Source of the DNA: Tyto alba
Taxonomy: Eukaryota > Chordata > Aves > Strigiformes > Tytonidae
Direction: 5' to 3'
DNA: 64,000 bases
NCBI RefSeq assembly: GCF_018691265.1
Contig: NW_024881322.1
Coordinates: 6,386,001 to 6,450,000 of the forward strand
A program made the position numbers and the translations under genes. The notes below the pieces were generated by a model, which did no database searches, was not told the origin of the DNA, and was given only the letters and a program-made list of their open reading frames with translations. Positions 49,901-62,166 of the stretch are shown here, piece after piece; the stretch's first letter is position 1; every line of letters starts with the position of its first letter.

Positions 49901-52604
49901 GGCCAGACCTGTTCCCTGAGGTAGCTCACTACGTGGCTGTCCAAGGAGAGAGAAACTTGACTGAGGAGGAACACAGTGGCAACGTCATTTGAATGCAGCC
50001 TCCATCCAGGCAGGCTCTTCTTGAGTGAGAAACTCCTAATGTCAAAGACTTTGTGATGTTCTTGCCATTATGGTATGTTTAAAACGGCAGTTGTCCTTCA
50101 CCTTTTCCCATTCATGCATTCCATTTTGCGTAGCAGAGAGCAAACTTCAAAATAGTAGCTTGTACTCATCACTTGAATGACGTTCAGGATGATGTATTAA
50201 TCATGGATTTGTGATTAACTCTCATGATATCACATGACTATCTGAGCTCAAATCCCTGCAGAGAGGAAGTATTTTAAGAAGAAATAGCATAAATATGGCC
50301 AGATAGTTGAAGATGTCTGTTTTCTTTGTCCATGAACTACAGTGGCATGTGACTCATTAGTACTGCAGAGAATGAACTCCAGGGCCGTTGTGCTTTCTTT
50401 GCTGTATTACAAAATACAAAGGTCAGATTTGATTATAGAAGATCTTGAAATTTCCTATAGGAAAGATTCTATTTCAGACCAGTGGAAGGGGAAAGCAGGA
50501 CAAAGACTTAAGTAGTGGTTTTCATGAAGGTTTATTGTGGAAAAGTGTCCGATTTATCTCCATAGTTAAAGTGCAAGAACAGTTATTTGGTTTGTTGCTG
50601 GGTTCTTTGCTGATGCCCATTATTGTTCCATTTATTAAAAAGCTAATGAATAGTAGATATATGTTATATTTTCCTGTCCTGTCAGGGGACAAAAGGACAA
50701 TTTAATTTGAGAAGCAGAGTTTTAGTAGTCAGTAGCTGAAAAATACGCTTGAATATTCGGAAAGGTAAAAAGAAAGTAGTTTCACATATAAAATGCTTTC
50801 TGCAACTCAAGCAAGTTAATCTTCTGAATGAGTGTGTAAGGTGTAATGTCACAGGAGACCATTCAAAAATCTTAAAAATAATAAAACATAATAATAGTTG
50901 CATAAAAATTTTGGAAAGTGGCCCATATTTCCTGAAAAAAATATTTCTACCTTGAAATTATCGCACTCATCCATAACACATTTGGTATAGTTACAGACGG
51001 GAAGGCGTAGAATAGTTTGCATGTTCAGGCCCTGCAAGACAAGGAATGGGTATTTAGGAGAACTACCAGAATAATCACATCCAGAGAGAAACAAGGTTGT
51101 CTGAGACTCACCTTGGTGGTGGCACTGTTTCAAATGTAGTCTCCCTGATACAGATTCAGATATCGTTCTCATCACACAGTATCTTCTCATTTTCTTGTAG
51201 AAAAGGATGTGATTGCCATTTCCAACATAGTTCATTCTCTCCCTCCTGTGATGTCCGTAGGATGCACTGCAAAGTGTCTGGGTCTGAATGCATTTACTTT
51301 AAAATGCAAATCACACCAAACATTAAGAAAAAGTTGATGAGAGCAGCATGCTTTTACAGCAGAATGCAGGTAGTTTTTGACCGTGTGGCTCCTCTCAGCA
51401 TTGGCTCCACACATAAACGATACATTCAGGCAGCCCTGACCCCCGCCGGGGCCGTGGCAGGGGAGCTTCAGAGGAACACTCAGCCTTGCCGCCTACCCCA
51501 GAGGATCATTTATATGCTGAGCCGAGGCCATTAAGGACCTGGAAGAAAGGACTGAAACACTGAACTTCCCACTGCAGCCTGTGTGACGTGGTCATACCAG
51601 GGCTATGTCAGGCTGCAGAGCTGGACTGCAGTGCCTTGCTGCTGTTGGAGAGTCCGTAACAAGACCAGAATATTGTTCACTGTCTTGGGGTGAAATCTAT
51701 TAGCTGAAAGGAGGTCCTGTGATGTTGGAGTTGAATAGCGGGAAGGAATCAGAGATTGCTCTGAAACAACAGTATGATCTCTCCAAAAATGATGTGCAAC
51801 TCCTGTGAAATGAGTTTGCTGTTGCTGACAGCTCTTGGAAGAGTTTTCAGGCATATTTTTTCCCCCCCATACATCTTTACAATTTTGTATTTCCTGTGTT
51901 CAGCTTCTGCTAGATGAGCTAATCTCAGCCAGTACCTGGACCATTTCACTCTTGCTTTGTTCTCATATTGCCGAAGCCAACCATTCATATAACTTTTACT
52001 TTAAATAATAAGTTTAAGTAATCATATATGTGAGTATAGTCCTGCAAAGACGCACGCACAGTCACACAAAGGGAAGTTGGAAAGGCATGAGTTTATTTTC
52101 TGCCCATGGGAATCACTGACTGTATTCTCACCCATCACTTATTACAGTACCATCTTTCATAACATATTGGGCACGGTATAAAGAGAGAGGGGAAAATTAA
52201 ACTGGAGATTGTGTGATTCTTATCTGTTCATGTAGTGACTTTAAAGAGATACTGAATGGGTCTGGAAAGACAACTAATAGGTGTGTGTCTCCATACATGA
52301 GGGATATCTATCTTAGTTAAGGTGTCGTATTAGTCACAACCTATCAGGAAAATATTTTACAAGTTTTAGCAGATTCCCCTGAAATCTACAGACCTTTTTT
52401 TATTTGGTCAGAAAGATCCTATGGTCTAGAGTACTGACTGCTCCAGGGAAAATTAGGAGAATGGATCCCTCCATTAACAATTGAACACAGTCCACCAATA
52501 TACTTAATCTGTCATTTCAATTTTGCCTTTCCTTGAGCTCCTAAGATTTGAGATACCAGCTACCATGAGTGTGTGTACCTGGTCCTCTGTAATTTTCTTG
52601 GTAA

Positions 52605-52609
52605 ATAGG
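52605..52609. repeat. Target-site duplication ATAGG, left copy
   Basis: The five bases ATAGG to the left of the LTR are repeated exactly at 53,597-53,601 on its right. Confidence 0.9.
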
Positions 52610-53596
52610 TGTGCTGGGTTTCTGGTAGCGGGGAAGGGGGCTACAGCAGCAGCCCCTGGGAGAAGCTTCTTGAAGCTCCCTTGGCTCAGAGTCAAACCCG
52701 CTTCTGGCCAGGGCTGAGCGCATCAGCGATGGTGGCTGTGCCTCTGCGATAATGGATTTAAGGGGGGGAACCTGGGAGGAGGAGTGAGAGTTGTGGGGAG
52801 GACACCTCTCTGAACACTGAGGTAAGTGGAAGGATGGAGGAGGAAGGGGGTGAGGTGCACCGCAGCAGAGAGCCTCCCCGTATCCCAGGGTGAGGTGGCA
52901 GGGCTGCCCCCCCCCCCCCCCCCCCCCCCGCCCCCACGAAGGTCACCAGTGGAGCAGATGCCCACCTGAAGTCTGTGGAGAAGCCCACACCGGTTCAGGC
53001 AGCTGCGCTTAAAGGAGGCCGGGACTCTGAGAGAAGAAGCAGCCCCCAGTGTTGTGGTTCGGCGCTGGGAGGACTGCAACATGCAGGGGGGACCCACGCT
53101 GGAGCAGCATGGGAATGGCTGAGGCCCGTGGGGAGGACTCACTGAGGAGAAGGTTCACTGAGAACTGTCTGAAGTGAGAGGGGAGCCACGGGGAGCAGGG
53201 GAGGAATGTGCAGCGTTCCCCACCCCATCCTGAGTGGGAAGGAGTGGTGAGCTGGCTGTAAACCCCCATCCCCTGCCCCCTGCGATGTGGAGCAGAGCTG
53301 AGCCAGGGGAGAAGGGAGGGGTGGGAGGAGGTATTTTTGGATGTGGTAGCGTTTCTCACTGTCCCACCTTGTCTGTTAAGTGTTATTTTTATTAGTGTTT
53401 GAATTAAACTGATGGGTTTTTTTTTCTTCCCCTAAAAAATCTGTCTTTTGCCCATGACAGTAATGGGTGAGTCATCCCTCCCTGTCCTTATATCAATTCC
53501 TGAGCCTCTTTATTTTCTCCTTCCCTTTCCTGAAGGGGAAGGGGTGAGTGAAGGGCTGCATGGTGCTTAGTTGCCCTCTGGGCTCAAAACATGACA
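52610..53596 (+). mobile_element. Solo LTR of an avian endogenous retrovirus (ERVL-like), 987 bp
   Basis: The element runs from TGTGCTGGGTTT to a terminal CATGACA and is flanked by a perfect 5-bp duplication ATAGG. An ATTAAA polyadenylation signal lies at 53,403-53,408, which sets the orientation to plus. The roughly 190 bp after it form the end of R plus U5. The left two thirds are GC-rich U3-like sequence with purine-rich stretches and a run of 23 C at 52,907-52,929. No clear TATA box is visible; the closest string is 'gatttaagg' near 52,752. No retroviral genes and no partner LTR are present, so this is a solo LTR formed by recombination. The 5-bp duplication suits class III; the family is inferred. 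Its sequence differs from the LTR at 27.4 kb, so the two belong to different families or subfamilies. Confidence 0.9.
52907..52929. repeat. Poly-C tract (23 C) inside the LTR
   Basis: Twenty-three consecutive C residues, then G and five more C. It lies within the U3-like part of the LTR. It is probably an expanded homopolymer, and its length is likely variable or mis-assembled. Confidence 0.95.
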
Positions 53597-53601
53597 ATAG
53601 G
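53597..53601. repeat. Target-site duplication ATAGG, right copy
   Basis: An exact copy of 52,605-52,609. It fixes the LTR end at 53,596. Confidence 0.9.
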
Positions 53602-53969
53602 AAAGGATGTTCAGGTCCTAGAGCTGACCACAGAAGCTGGTACAAATGTCCTGCTCTTGAACTAGACTTGCTCAACAGACTGAAGAAATTTTATTATTCA
53701 TGCAGCTGATAAAACCCTATGTATTTCTGTCTTGCTTCTTATTGAGAATTCATCCTTATCCTTATTGTCTTTCATTCAGAGAACGTCACTTCACAGACAA
53801 AGCTGTAGCTGGGGGCTACAGGGATCCTGAACCTTCTCAGCTTATCCCTTTGCATTCCCCTTTCACTTCTCCATTGACAAAATATGCCTTTCCACAAAGT
53901 GTAGAGTCTTGATAATACCTTAAAGGATAGAGCACTTTTCAATTGTTTGGTACTTGATATGGAGATTTT

Positions 53970-53992
53970 TATATATATATATATGTATATAT
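53970..53992. repeat. Short (TA)n repeat
   Basis: About 23 bp of alternating TA with one G interruption; an AT microsatellite. Confidence 0.85.
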
Positions 53993-54111
53993 AAAATATT
54001 TATGCATCCAGTAGAGGTAAGACTAAATTGCAAGTGAAATGAATGAACCTCAGATACAAAAGCTAGAGTCTTGCAGCAACACTGGCCTGACAATTTATTT
54101 GCTGTTCTGTG

Positions 54112-54153
54112 TTTTTTTTTTTTTGTTGTTTGTTTTTTTTTAAAAAAAAAAAA
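54112..54153. repeat. T-run/A-run tract
   Basis: T runs with TTG interruptions pass directly into 12 consecutive A residues, giving an inverted T9/A12 arrangement. Simple sequence only. Confidence 0.9.
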
Positions 54154-57100
54154 GAATTATAGCTTCCAGTAAAGCTATTTACATCAAGTACATCAACTGG
54201 GATTTGGTATTAAAACTTGAACTCAATCTATTCCTGTTAATGTTGTTTAATATAGACCATTGAATGGTTTAGAAGTAATGAAGTCACATAACACTTACAG
54301 TGTACGCTGGGTCACCACTAATAGTTGCTGTGGAAACCTTATTGTCTCTTCTCTTCTACCACAGCAGTACATAATCATAGAGCATTTGTTTTTTTAAGGA
54401 TTACATTCCATAGTGCTTCCAAAGAAAAAGAAATATTAATGACCTTCACTGAAGGCAGTTTAATTAAAGGAAAGCGAATTCCTCACTTTTCTGCACCAGG
54501 TGCAGGAATAGGAGTGGGGCTGCAGATGCCAGCACAGGACCACTTCAGCTTCACTCTTCAGGCACAAGGACAAAGTTACAGAACCCGTAGCACTGAAATA
54601 AAAAGGGCTGAAGTTTCCAGTAAGAGCTGTGGGCCATCTGCTGTTCCCGAAATCAAGTCATTGGGCAGCGATGGCTCTAACAGTTTAATTGCACGTTGAT
54701 GGAGGCCTGATCTAAATGGGTTTGTGTACAGGGAGGATCCAGACAACAGCAGCTAGTCACAGGGAACGTGATAGCGTGTGTACAGCACACTGGTACTGGC
54801 ACACGGGAAGCTTACCTGCCCAGGAAAGCTATTGATGGCTGTGCTCGTGCCTAAGTGTACTCCAAGCAAATAAACATTGGTCTGCAACTTTCTATTTGTT
54901 TTATAGTTAGGGTCCAATGCTTGCCCTCCCGGGCAACCAGCCTGCCGGCACTCCTGAGTTCTCCTGTCACAGAGCTGCTTGCTGGCCAACAGCCAATGCA
55001 TCCGAATAATCCCTCGTAAGAACGACCACAAGAAAACAACTGAGGGCTTCCAAAGTGGATGTCAAAGGGCCATTTTATCAGGAAAACTGTTGGATTAAGA
55101 CTTGGCTGCAGAGCTTTCTATTCCTGGTACCACAGACTGCCTGGGCAGAAGACAACTAACATTCTCTGTGCTTGACTCTATTTCAGTACAAATCATCTAT
55201 AATTGTTTTAATGACTTTGTTAATGATTCACAGATATCTTATATGCACTATTTACTCAGCTTTCTTCATTAGCTCACGGCCTACAGCAGAGATGCCACTG
55301 AGGAGAACAATAATAATTGGCACCCGTAGGAAAATGAACAGTTTGAGCTGTGCAATTAGAGACCAGTCTCTCTCCTTAAATTCTTAATTAATAGATGTGG
55401 GTATTTTAGGTTTTAAAATTGCAGTGACTGTATTTTTATACATTTGCCAGGGACTTGCACAAGGAAATGATGTTTGGTATATAAATATTTGTCTGGAGTG
55501 ACACACCCTGTTGGTCTGGGAGCTGAGCGTTTCAGAGCTGAGCAGAGAAAGAGGACGTATGTCATCTGGTCCCCGGTCTACTGGAGGTCTGTTATATTCC
55601 AGTTTCCAAACTGGAAAGGTGGTTCTCACGGGAATTATAAAAATGAGAAATGCCTTAAGTCTAGTTTGCAGTAAGATGTTGTTGACTTGGGCAGAGCAGA
55701 AGGAGGTGAGGAATAGGCCTTGCAGGGCTGACCCTGCTCCTGCAGGAGCGAGCAGCCATGCAGTGCCCGCAGCCCTCGGCGAGAACAAGCCAAGGTGAAG
55801 TAAGTGACATGGTCCTGTCAGACACAATGCCTTAAAAAGAAGATGGAAAAGTAAATCGGCTGATGTGAGGTCCCAAGGCAGACATACAAACAAGAAACTT
55901 GTGTGGATTTGGGACAATCCCTGGAGGATTTGATTTGCATAAAACCACACAGTCATTTCGGCAGCTTGTGACAGATATAATCCTGCTCTAGTATGTCCCA
56001 TGCTTTTTCGGGGGTAAGTTAAGTAAGAAGAATTTTACTTTTTGTGTGAAAAAACACCAAGGAACAACCTGATTATAGAAAATCCATGGAGGGGAATTAG
56101 AGCATTCATAGGGGTAAGCTCATTGAAACAAGCACGATGTATTTTCTATGGGCTTGTACAGAGCACAGCTTAAAGGATACTGAGCATAATCGAGGCATGT
56201 GAGAGGTTGTGCAAGAATATGTCAAACAATAACATGATTAGATGTGCCTGCATCTGACACATCTACTTTCATAACACTTTGACTCAGTTCTTTTCTGGAA
56301 AGGGTTGCTGTCAGGCAACCTTCTTTGAATTGCCGTAACCATTGCTGCTATGTGTTTGTCTCTAAACTTTAGATTTGGAAACAGAGAATATACCTTGATG
56401 AAAGAGTCATTATGGAAATTATTTTTGCTCAATAATTTTTATTTTAATGTCCATCTCTACTAGAGGCACTGTGGAGACAAGTTTCCCAGAATACCTGTTA
56501 CTACTACGTCTGGGTAAATCTTACCAGTCAGTGTATCTAATTAATACGGACTGCTTCCATGATACAGAAATGTTCATGAACTAGCCTGTATCTTTTGCAA
56601 AGAGCTTGCCTCACTGTCACCAGGTGTTTTTGCTGTTCACAACATTCATTTTTTCCTCAGCCATGTGGTACTGATTCTGAACAGATTAATATCACAGAAG
56701 TAGGGACTTAGATATAAGATGGCTGCATAAAAGTAATGTAACTGTGTAGACACCTGTGTGGATGAAATTGTACCTAATTCCATCCAAAGGCCACCAAACT
56801 CACCTTTTCTCTGTGCCTCAGAAGTGGTTAAATCCTATATCCCCCAAGTAAAAGGCTGAAAAACTCTGCTGAGCTGGTTTTGTTGATCCCATTTCCATGC
56901 AAAAATTACTGTCAGGATTTATGTTTCCTTAGAAAAAAGAATTTCTGAAAACTACTTAATTCAGGATGTACTAAAATATAAGGAGTTAATACAAAGTATT
57001 CTAAAGTATTCTAATTTTGACTGATCTTGCTCAAAGGAATTCACTGGTTTCGTACTGCCTAGAATTTTTAAGACTCTGTTCATGAGGATTTTTACACTAT

Positions 57101-57793
57101 TTCTGTGATTTCGCTTGTAAAATATAGGCAGAGAATTATATAATGTATACTCTCTGCATCTGAGAATAGTTTATCTGTATAGAGTTATAATAAGGGGGAA
57201 AAAGCTCTTAACACCATCACCTTCATTTATCAGCTTTAGCCCATGGCATTTGGGTTGATGACAACTTCTAGAATTTAATTTTTAATAATTTCAAATAATG
57301 AAAAGGCTAAATTTATTTGAGTAAAAAAAAAGCATTTATTAGGTCTTTCTATGAAAAACAACCTACTTGCCTGGAGTCTGGCTCTAAGTATCAGAGGCAT
57401 TAAGTAGAAGTTATGTTTAAAAGCAAATGAACAACTTGTGACAGTGCTAGAGAATTGAACCAGCAAGAGAGAGTAACTTTAGAAGCAACTGCTGGCAAAG
57501 TGGTTTTAGATGGGTTTGTTTTAAACCCAAAATTTCACAGCCACCTGTTGATTCTGATACAAAGAAACCTAATGAGGCTGAAAGAAACTACCACTGAACA
57601 CAAGAGAACAAGAGCTAAACCAATACTCGCGTCTGTCTGTTCAGCGCTTGAATCCATGAAGTCAAAGCTGACTTCACATGAGCATTTTCCTGTTTAGCTG
57701 GAGACTTGCATGATTTTTCTTATTCCTCCCCTGAGCACCATGCAGCTTTTTCTCATTTTTTTAGTTTGTAAAGGAGAGAGCAGCGCTGAACTG

Positions 57794-57818
57794 TATAAAA
57801 GACACTACCACACCCTCA
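57794..57818 (+). promoter_or_regulatory. TATA-like string with initiator-like TCAG
   Basis: TATAAAAG at 57,794-57,801 is followed 24 bases after its first T by an initiator-like TCAG with A at 57,818, and then by a C-rich, CpG-containing stretch. This layout resembles a TATA promoter. The first ATG downstream opens only three codons, and I see no supporting exon. Chance occurrence is likely. Confidence 0.2.
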
Positions 57819-60800
57819 GCGCCGCTTCGCACAGGACATAAATGAAGCTCTAAACAAAAGCTTCAGTGGGCCACGTCCCTCCTGCTGCTGCTTGTCCTCG
57901 CATTGATGAGCAAGAGGGAGTTAGTGCATGCAAGGTGGGACTAAGTGGAGAAAAAGATTGATATAAAAAAACCCCTGGGGTTGAAGGACACTTGCCTTGT
58001 GTGTTTCAGCCACTGTCACAAAATGAAGTTCATTCGTCAGGGAAATTGAAGAACTTAACTACACCTTTTTAAGAATTTTCTTTTTAATTGCAGAAATGTA
58101 GGAGTTGAATCTTGTCCTCACCCTTATGCATTTGGTGGCAGGAATAAGGGAAGAGGACTGAAAGAGCCTTCACTTCTCTGCATGCAGCATCTTCTGCAGA
58201 CACCTTCAAACTTGCATTTATGCAGCCCATATGAATGAGGAAATCTGCAGTAACAGCGGTACGGTCAGCAGCATGTTCTTGTCTGAAACTTATTCCCGTT
58301 CTGATTATTCTTCCCAGTAATTGTGGGTATCTCTTACCACTTACCACCATGTTTTTTTCTCTGCTGTCTCTCTTACTAGCTCATATTCCTGTTGTCACCT
58401 TTTAACTGACCACAAAACAACCACCACGGAAAAGAATAGCCCCCCCCTTGCTTTCCCCCCACCAATCATTTTTACTGCACCAGTTACAGTATATCTGTTG
58501 GTGTTTCCATCCCAGTTGTGAGACTTTGGTATGTTTATTTTCAAAGTGTTAGCTCACCTAAATTCTGCTGCAAGTTAAATAGGAAAACTTCTTCAAGCTG
58601 TCTCCTTTACTAACATATGTATATAATCCTGACTCTGTCTTCTCTCAGCTCTCCTTTTTTTGTTTTCACACGTAACACTTGCCAGAGCTCCTCCATACAT
58701 TGTGAGGCTTGTGGGGCAGGGAACCTGATTGTTGACATCTCTGAAGAAAAGTCATGGCAAAGTGCCATATCACATGGTATGCTGTACATATTAAATGCTA
58801 TTAAAAATTTGTCAATTCTTCTCAGCTCTTTCACTTCTTTCTCATTTGCTTGTCAGCTGTGAATTAGTTAACTGGTTTAACTGAATTATCATAGTATTCC
58901 ATGTTTTGCATACAAACTTTATAAAATAATTTGCGTTTATGAACTTCTTCGAGACCCTAAGGTAAAAGGTTACAATGACTTCCAAGTTATTATCATCAAA
59001 TTATTGTTCACTACACTTTGTGGAAATACTCTGAGGTTTTAACAGATTGGTTGAAAGCAAAAGAGACTTAATTACTTATTACCGTCTTTCTTTTCTGCTC
59101 TGAGATAGCAATAGGCTGGAATAAATTCATAACTGGTCCCCACAGCTAACAGATTGGCTTGTGGCTTTCCAGCAGGTACTGTCCACATTTGTATATCCAA
59201 TTTAGTCACTAAAACCCCCTACCTTGATTGAGAAGGTTGAGAAACTTGGAAAGCAAACTTCACAAAGTCATCCTGGAGCGGTCTGTTATTGCTAACAAAT
59301 AATCCAGTGTGACCGAGTGCATTGGCTAGCACCCTCTTTCTGCATCTCCCTGTATACCCTCCGAGTGATACCAAACCAGTACAAATTTTACTTCCCCCCA
59401 AACCAATTTATTTGCACGTTTTGCAACAACCGTATGCCATACAAAAGATGGCCAAACCCCCTGACCATACAAACTGCACTCCCAAAATCTTCCCTACAGC
59501 CAGGAAGCCCCATTCCACGGATGCTGAGAGCAGGGGGAAGCTCTTTGCAGAGTGGGACCCCCTACCCGGGTGGGTCCCCCGGCCGCTGGCGCTCAGCCTG
59601 CCCTGGTGCAGCCAGCTGGTTACGCAGCGCAGCCTGGGGACAGGCCGCTGGCCACCGCAGCCCTGTAGCCACATCTAGCTTATGGCACCACTGGCTTTCG
59701 TGCTGAGCTTTCCAAGCAAAACCCACCTGCTTTTTTCAGTCTACATTTGCATAACTTTTTTTCTTTATGAAGAAGGCTGTAATGTGACAAGAGAAACTCA
59801 CCACCCAGAAAATACATTTTTTCTTGTCCTGCACCCCATTATTACCGGATCTGCTATCTCTGTTTACAAGATTTTTTTCCATGCTACAGCTTATCTAGTA
59901 CCACGTGGCAGAATGGTTGTTGTACTGCATCTACTATATGCATATGTACTACAGATGCCTACCGGGGGACTGACTTCTTTTTTGGTTCTCTCCATACCAA
60001 GGTTATTAACACTGAAAGATTTCGTGGCCTACAGTTTAACCTAACTGTTGTGAACATAAGGAGGGCTGGGAGTTTCAGAGCTATAGGAAGTGAGATAAAC
60101 ATGCTGGGCATTCCCCTTCCCCTGATGACCACCCCACTGTTGCCGGTATCCCTCACACCCCTCAGTGCCCTGCTCCTCTCCGCAATTGCCAGGCCCTGGG
60201 TGGGAAGGCGTTTGGGGACATTTTGCTCATGAGGCAAAAATTCCCATGCTACCACTTGGGCTTCATCTTTGATTGCAGAGCTTGTCTTCCTTAAACTTCC
60301 ATTTATTCTGCATACTTATTTCGATACTTATTTCAATTATTCAATGTCTGTGTCATATGTGATTCCAGGGAAAGCCTGGCGTATCTCAGTTTCACCCATT
60401 TATGCATTATGATTTTGCCCATAGGGGTGCCTACAGAGATTTTGGTCACAGTTTTTTTTACTGTGAATGGCATCCAACACAAAATACTTGCTACAGATGC
60501 AGAGAGAAGTTGATTTCTTTCCCAGTGAGACACCAAAACCTGCAGATGAAGTCACATAGGGCATGCAACAAGTAGGGAGGCGATGCAGAAGTCCAGCATA
60601 CTATCCATAGGGCCATTACAATATTTCTTCACTTCTGCATTGCTCTTCTCTTTCACCTCTCTTAGTTGTACTTTGTCAGTTGTTAATGGCTGGTTTAAGT
60701 GTGCTATAAGTTAATACCTTCCCCGTGGAGTACTGTTGCAGAGTAAAAACATGCTGATTACTGGACTGATGTGGAACAAAAGAGCCTCGAGTCCAAAGCT

Positions 60801-61886
60801 TTGTCTCCAGTGGATAAGAATGTGAAATATTACACAGAAAGTATAAAATCCCTGTGTACCTAGTTGCACAATGTTGAGGGAAGGGCAAAACATTACTCTT
60901 GAACTCAGTCTAGTGTTAGCTTATTGGCTTGAGTGTGAGGAGCGGGCGCAGTTTTACCTGTTTGATCTCATGGTTGTGTAATCATAAGCATTAGAGCTAA
61001 CTGATATCGATGGCTGATTTAAAAATACATTATTCTTTCAGGGTTTCAGATAGAACTGTAAGATTAGAGAGGGATTTCTACCCAGATACTTTTTTCAGTT
61101 ATTAAAGATGTTTGGTGCATGTTATCAGTTACTCTTCTAATGCGGTCAATGAGTGACCTTTTGTTTAAGTCAGTCCCTGATTTGTTCACGTGTCATGCTG
61201 CTCCTGAAAAATGTTACTGCTGAAAATGACTGGTTCTTTTTCTTGTTTTTATTTAAAGAATTAACAAGTTTCTTCTGTTTGGGGAATACCCAGGCATGTA
61301 TTTACCTATAGGTGTGTTTGGGAAATACGAAACAATATTTGATGCAGAATACTTCCTAAAGTTGGATTTTTTTTCACATACACCTTTGAAATGAATGTGG
61401 TGTCTGCCACTCAGAGCAGCACCCATTTCACTAATGCAGACAAGTGTAGGTTAGCATAGAAGTAAACGTTTGATAATCCAGTTGATTTGTAATACCATTA
61501 AATTAATGTAAACAAAAATATTCTCCTAGAAAATATTTTCCTTGAACACCTGCCAAGGTTTATTGAATGCATCTGTCTTGACAAAGCACTTCAACCGAGA
61601 TCAAATAAAACCGTACCTTGCAGTGAACAGCTGCAGCGATTTTAAAATTAAGTTAAACAAGAGTGAAAAAAGCGGGGATGAAGAGTAAGACCATGGGAAA
61701 AAGTAATTAGCCCGGCACCGCACAATCCGCAGGGGCACAGGACATAGAAAAGCGTGGCCGGTTACGGCGCTGGCTCGCCGAGGGTTTGACTGGCCGGCCA
61801 GGCCACACCTTCGCCGTGATCACCCGCGCGGGTGCAATTCTTATCCCCGTGCAGCCACCGGCTTCTTTTCCCCCCTGGAAAGCAGC

Positions 61887-61928
61887 CGGGCCCGCACCCA
61901 CGGGCCCGCACCCACGGGCCCGCACCCC
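61887..61928. repeat. 14-bp tandem repeat (3 copies)
   Basis: Three consecutive units of CGGGCCCGCACCCA, the last with one change at its final base. Each unit carries the palindrome CGGGCCCG. It lies about 300 bp upstream of the presumed start site, inside the CpG island. Confidence 0.9.
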
Positions 61929-62105
61929 CTCGCCTCCCTGCAGGGCTCGGCCAACCGGCGCCCGGGCGCTGCAACGCCGGACCGGCCCGTGGCGGGGCGG
62001 GGGGGGAAGGCACGGCGGCCTCGGGCAGCCCGCATCACCCCACGCAGTTCTGGTGACGGGGGTGCGTGTGAATATCACGGGTGGGGGAGCGGGTAAGGGA
62101 GGCCG

Positions 62106-62124
62106 CCCCCCCCCCCCCCCCCCC
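62106..62124. repeat. Poly-C tract (19 C)
   Basis: Nineteen consecutive C residues directly upstream of the GC boxes. On the opposite strand this is a G19 run with strong quadruplex potential. Confidence 0.95.
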
Positions 62125-62125
62125 G

Positions 62126-62150
62126 CCGCCCCGCCCCGCCCCGCCCGGCC
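62126..62150 (+). promoter_or_regulatory. Clustered GC boxes (Sp1/KLF-type)
   Basis: Overlapping CCGCCCC-type motifs repeat through this 25-bp stretch (cgccccgccccgccc). Such clusters bind Sp1/KLF factors in TATA-less CpG-island promoters. They sit 12 to 36 bases upstream of the inverted CCAAT box. Confidence 0.7.
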
Positions 62151-62161
62151 CCTCCTCGCTG

Positions 62162-62166
62162 ATTGG
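62162..62166 (-). promoter_or_regulatory. Inverted CCAAT box (NF-Y type)
   Basis: ATTGG in the context CTGATTGGCC, a good match to the NF-Y consensus in reverse orientation. CCAAT boxes usually lie 60-100 bp upstream of the start site, which would place transcription start at roughly 62,225-62,265. No TATA box is seen in that interval. Confidence 0.7.

Larger units (their letters stand above)
42602..52604. other. Gene-free stretch with long T tracts
   Basis: No exon or RNA gene is supported. An imperfect 18-bp tandem pair (atgctagagaaaatatcc and atgctagagaggatattt) lies at 43,327-43,362. Long T or T/G tracts are listed separately. A GC-richer part at 47,400-47,720 has a TATTTAAG string at its end but no further promoter evidence. 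The part at 51,400-51,540 is also GC-richer, without a recognisable product. Confidence 0.5.
53602..61705. other. Gene-free flank upstream of the CpG island
   Basis: No coding exon is supported. The minus-strand frame at 55,384-56,001 (205 codons) is the longest outside GC-rich DNA, but it lacks any domain, splice context or codon pattern I recognise. The stretch contains a short TA repeat (53,970-53,992), a T/A tract (54,112-54,153), a TATA-like string at 57,794 and a small GC-rich pocket at 59,520-59,690 with a hairpin-like GGGACCC/GGGTCCC pair. Because it lies directly upstream of the promoter, it may hold regulatory sequence, but none is visible by eye. Confidence 0.5.

Noticed and set aside
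27399..53601. The two LTRs as the ends of one 26-kb provirus
   Set aside because: They differ in sequence and length, point in opposite directions, and each has its own distinct target duplication (ACAAT and ATAGG), so they are independent insertions.
55384..56001. 205-codon minus-strand open frame
   Set aside because: It is the longest frame outside GC-rich DNA, but it has no recognisable domain or splice context. A length like this can occur by chance in 64 kb read in six frames.
59554..59578. GGGACCC ... GGGTCCC inverted pair
   Set aside because: A 7-bp stem with an 11-base loop is expected by chance in GC-rich DNA of this length. No terminator or binding function is implied.
60360..60410. 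String resembling a MIR core (cctggcgtatctcagtttcaccc)
   Set aside because: Only one short block is similar, and the other MIR blocks are missing from the flanks.
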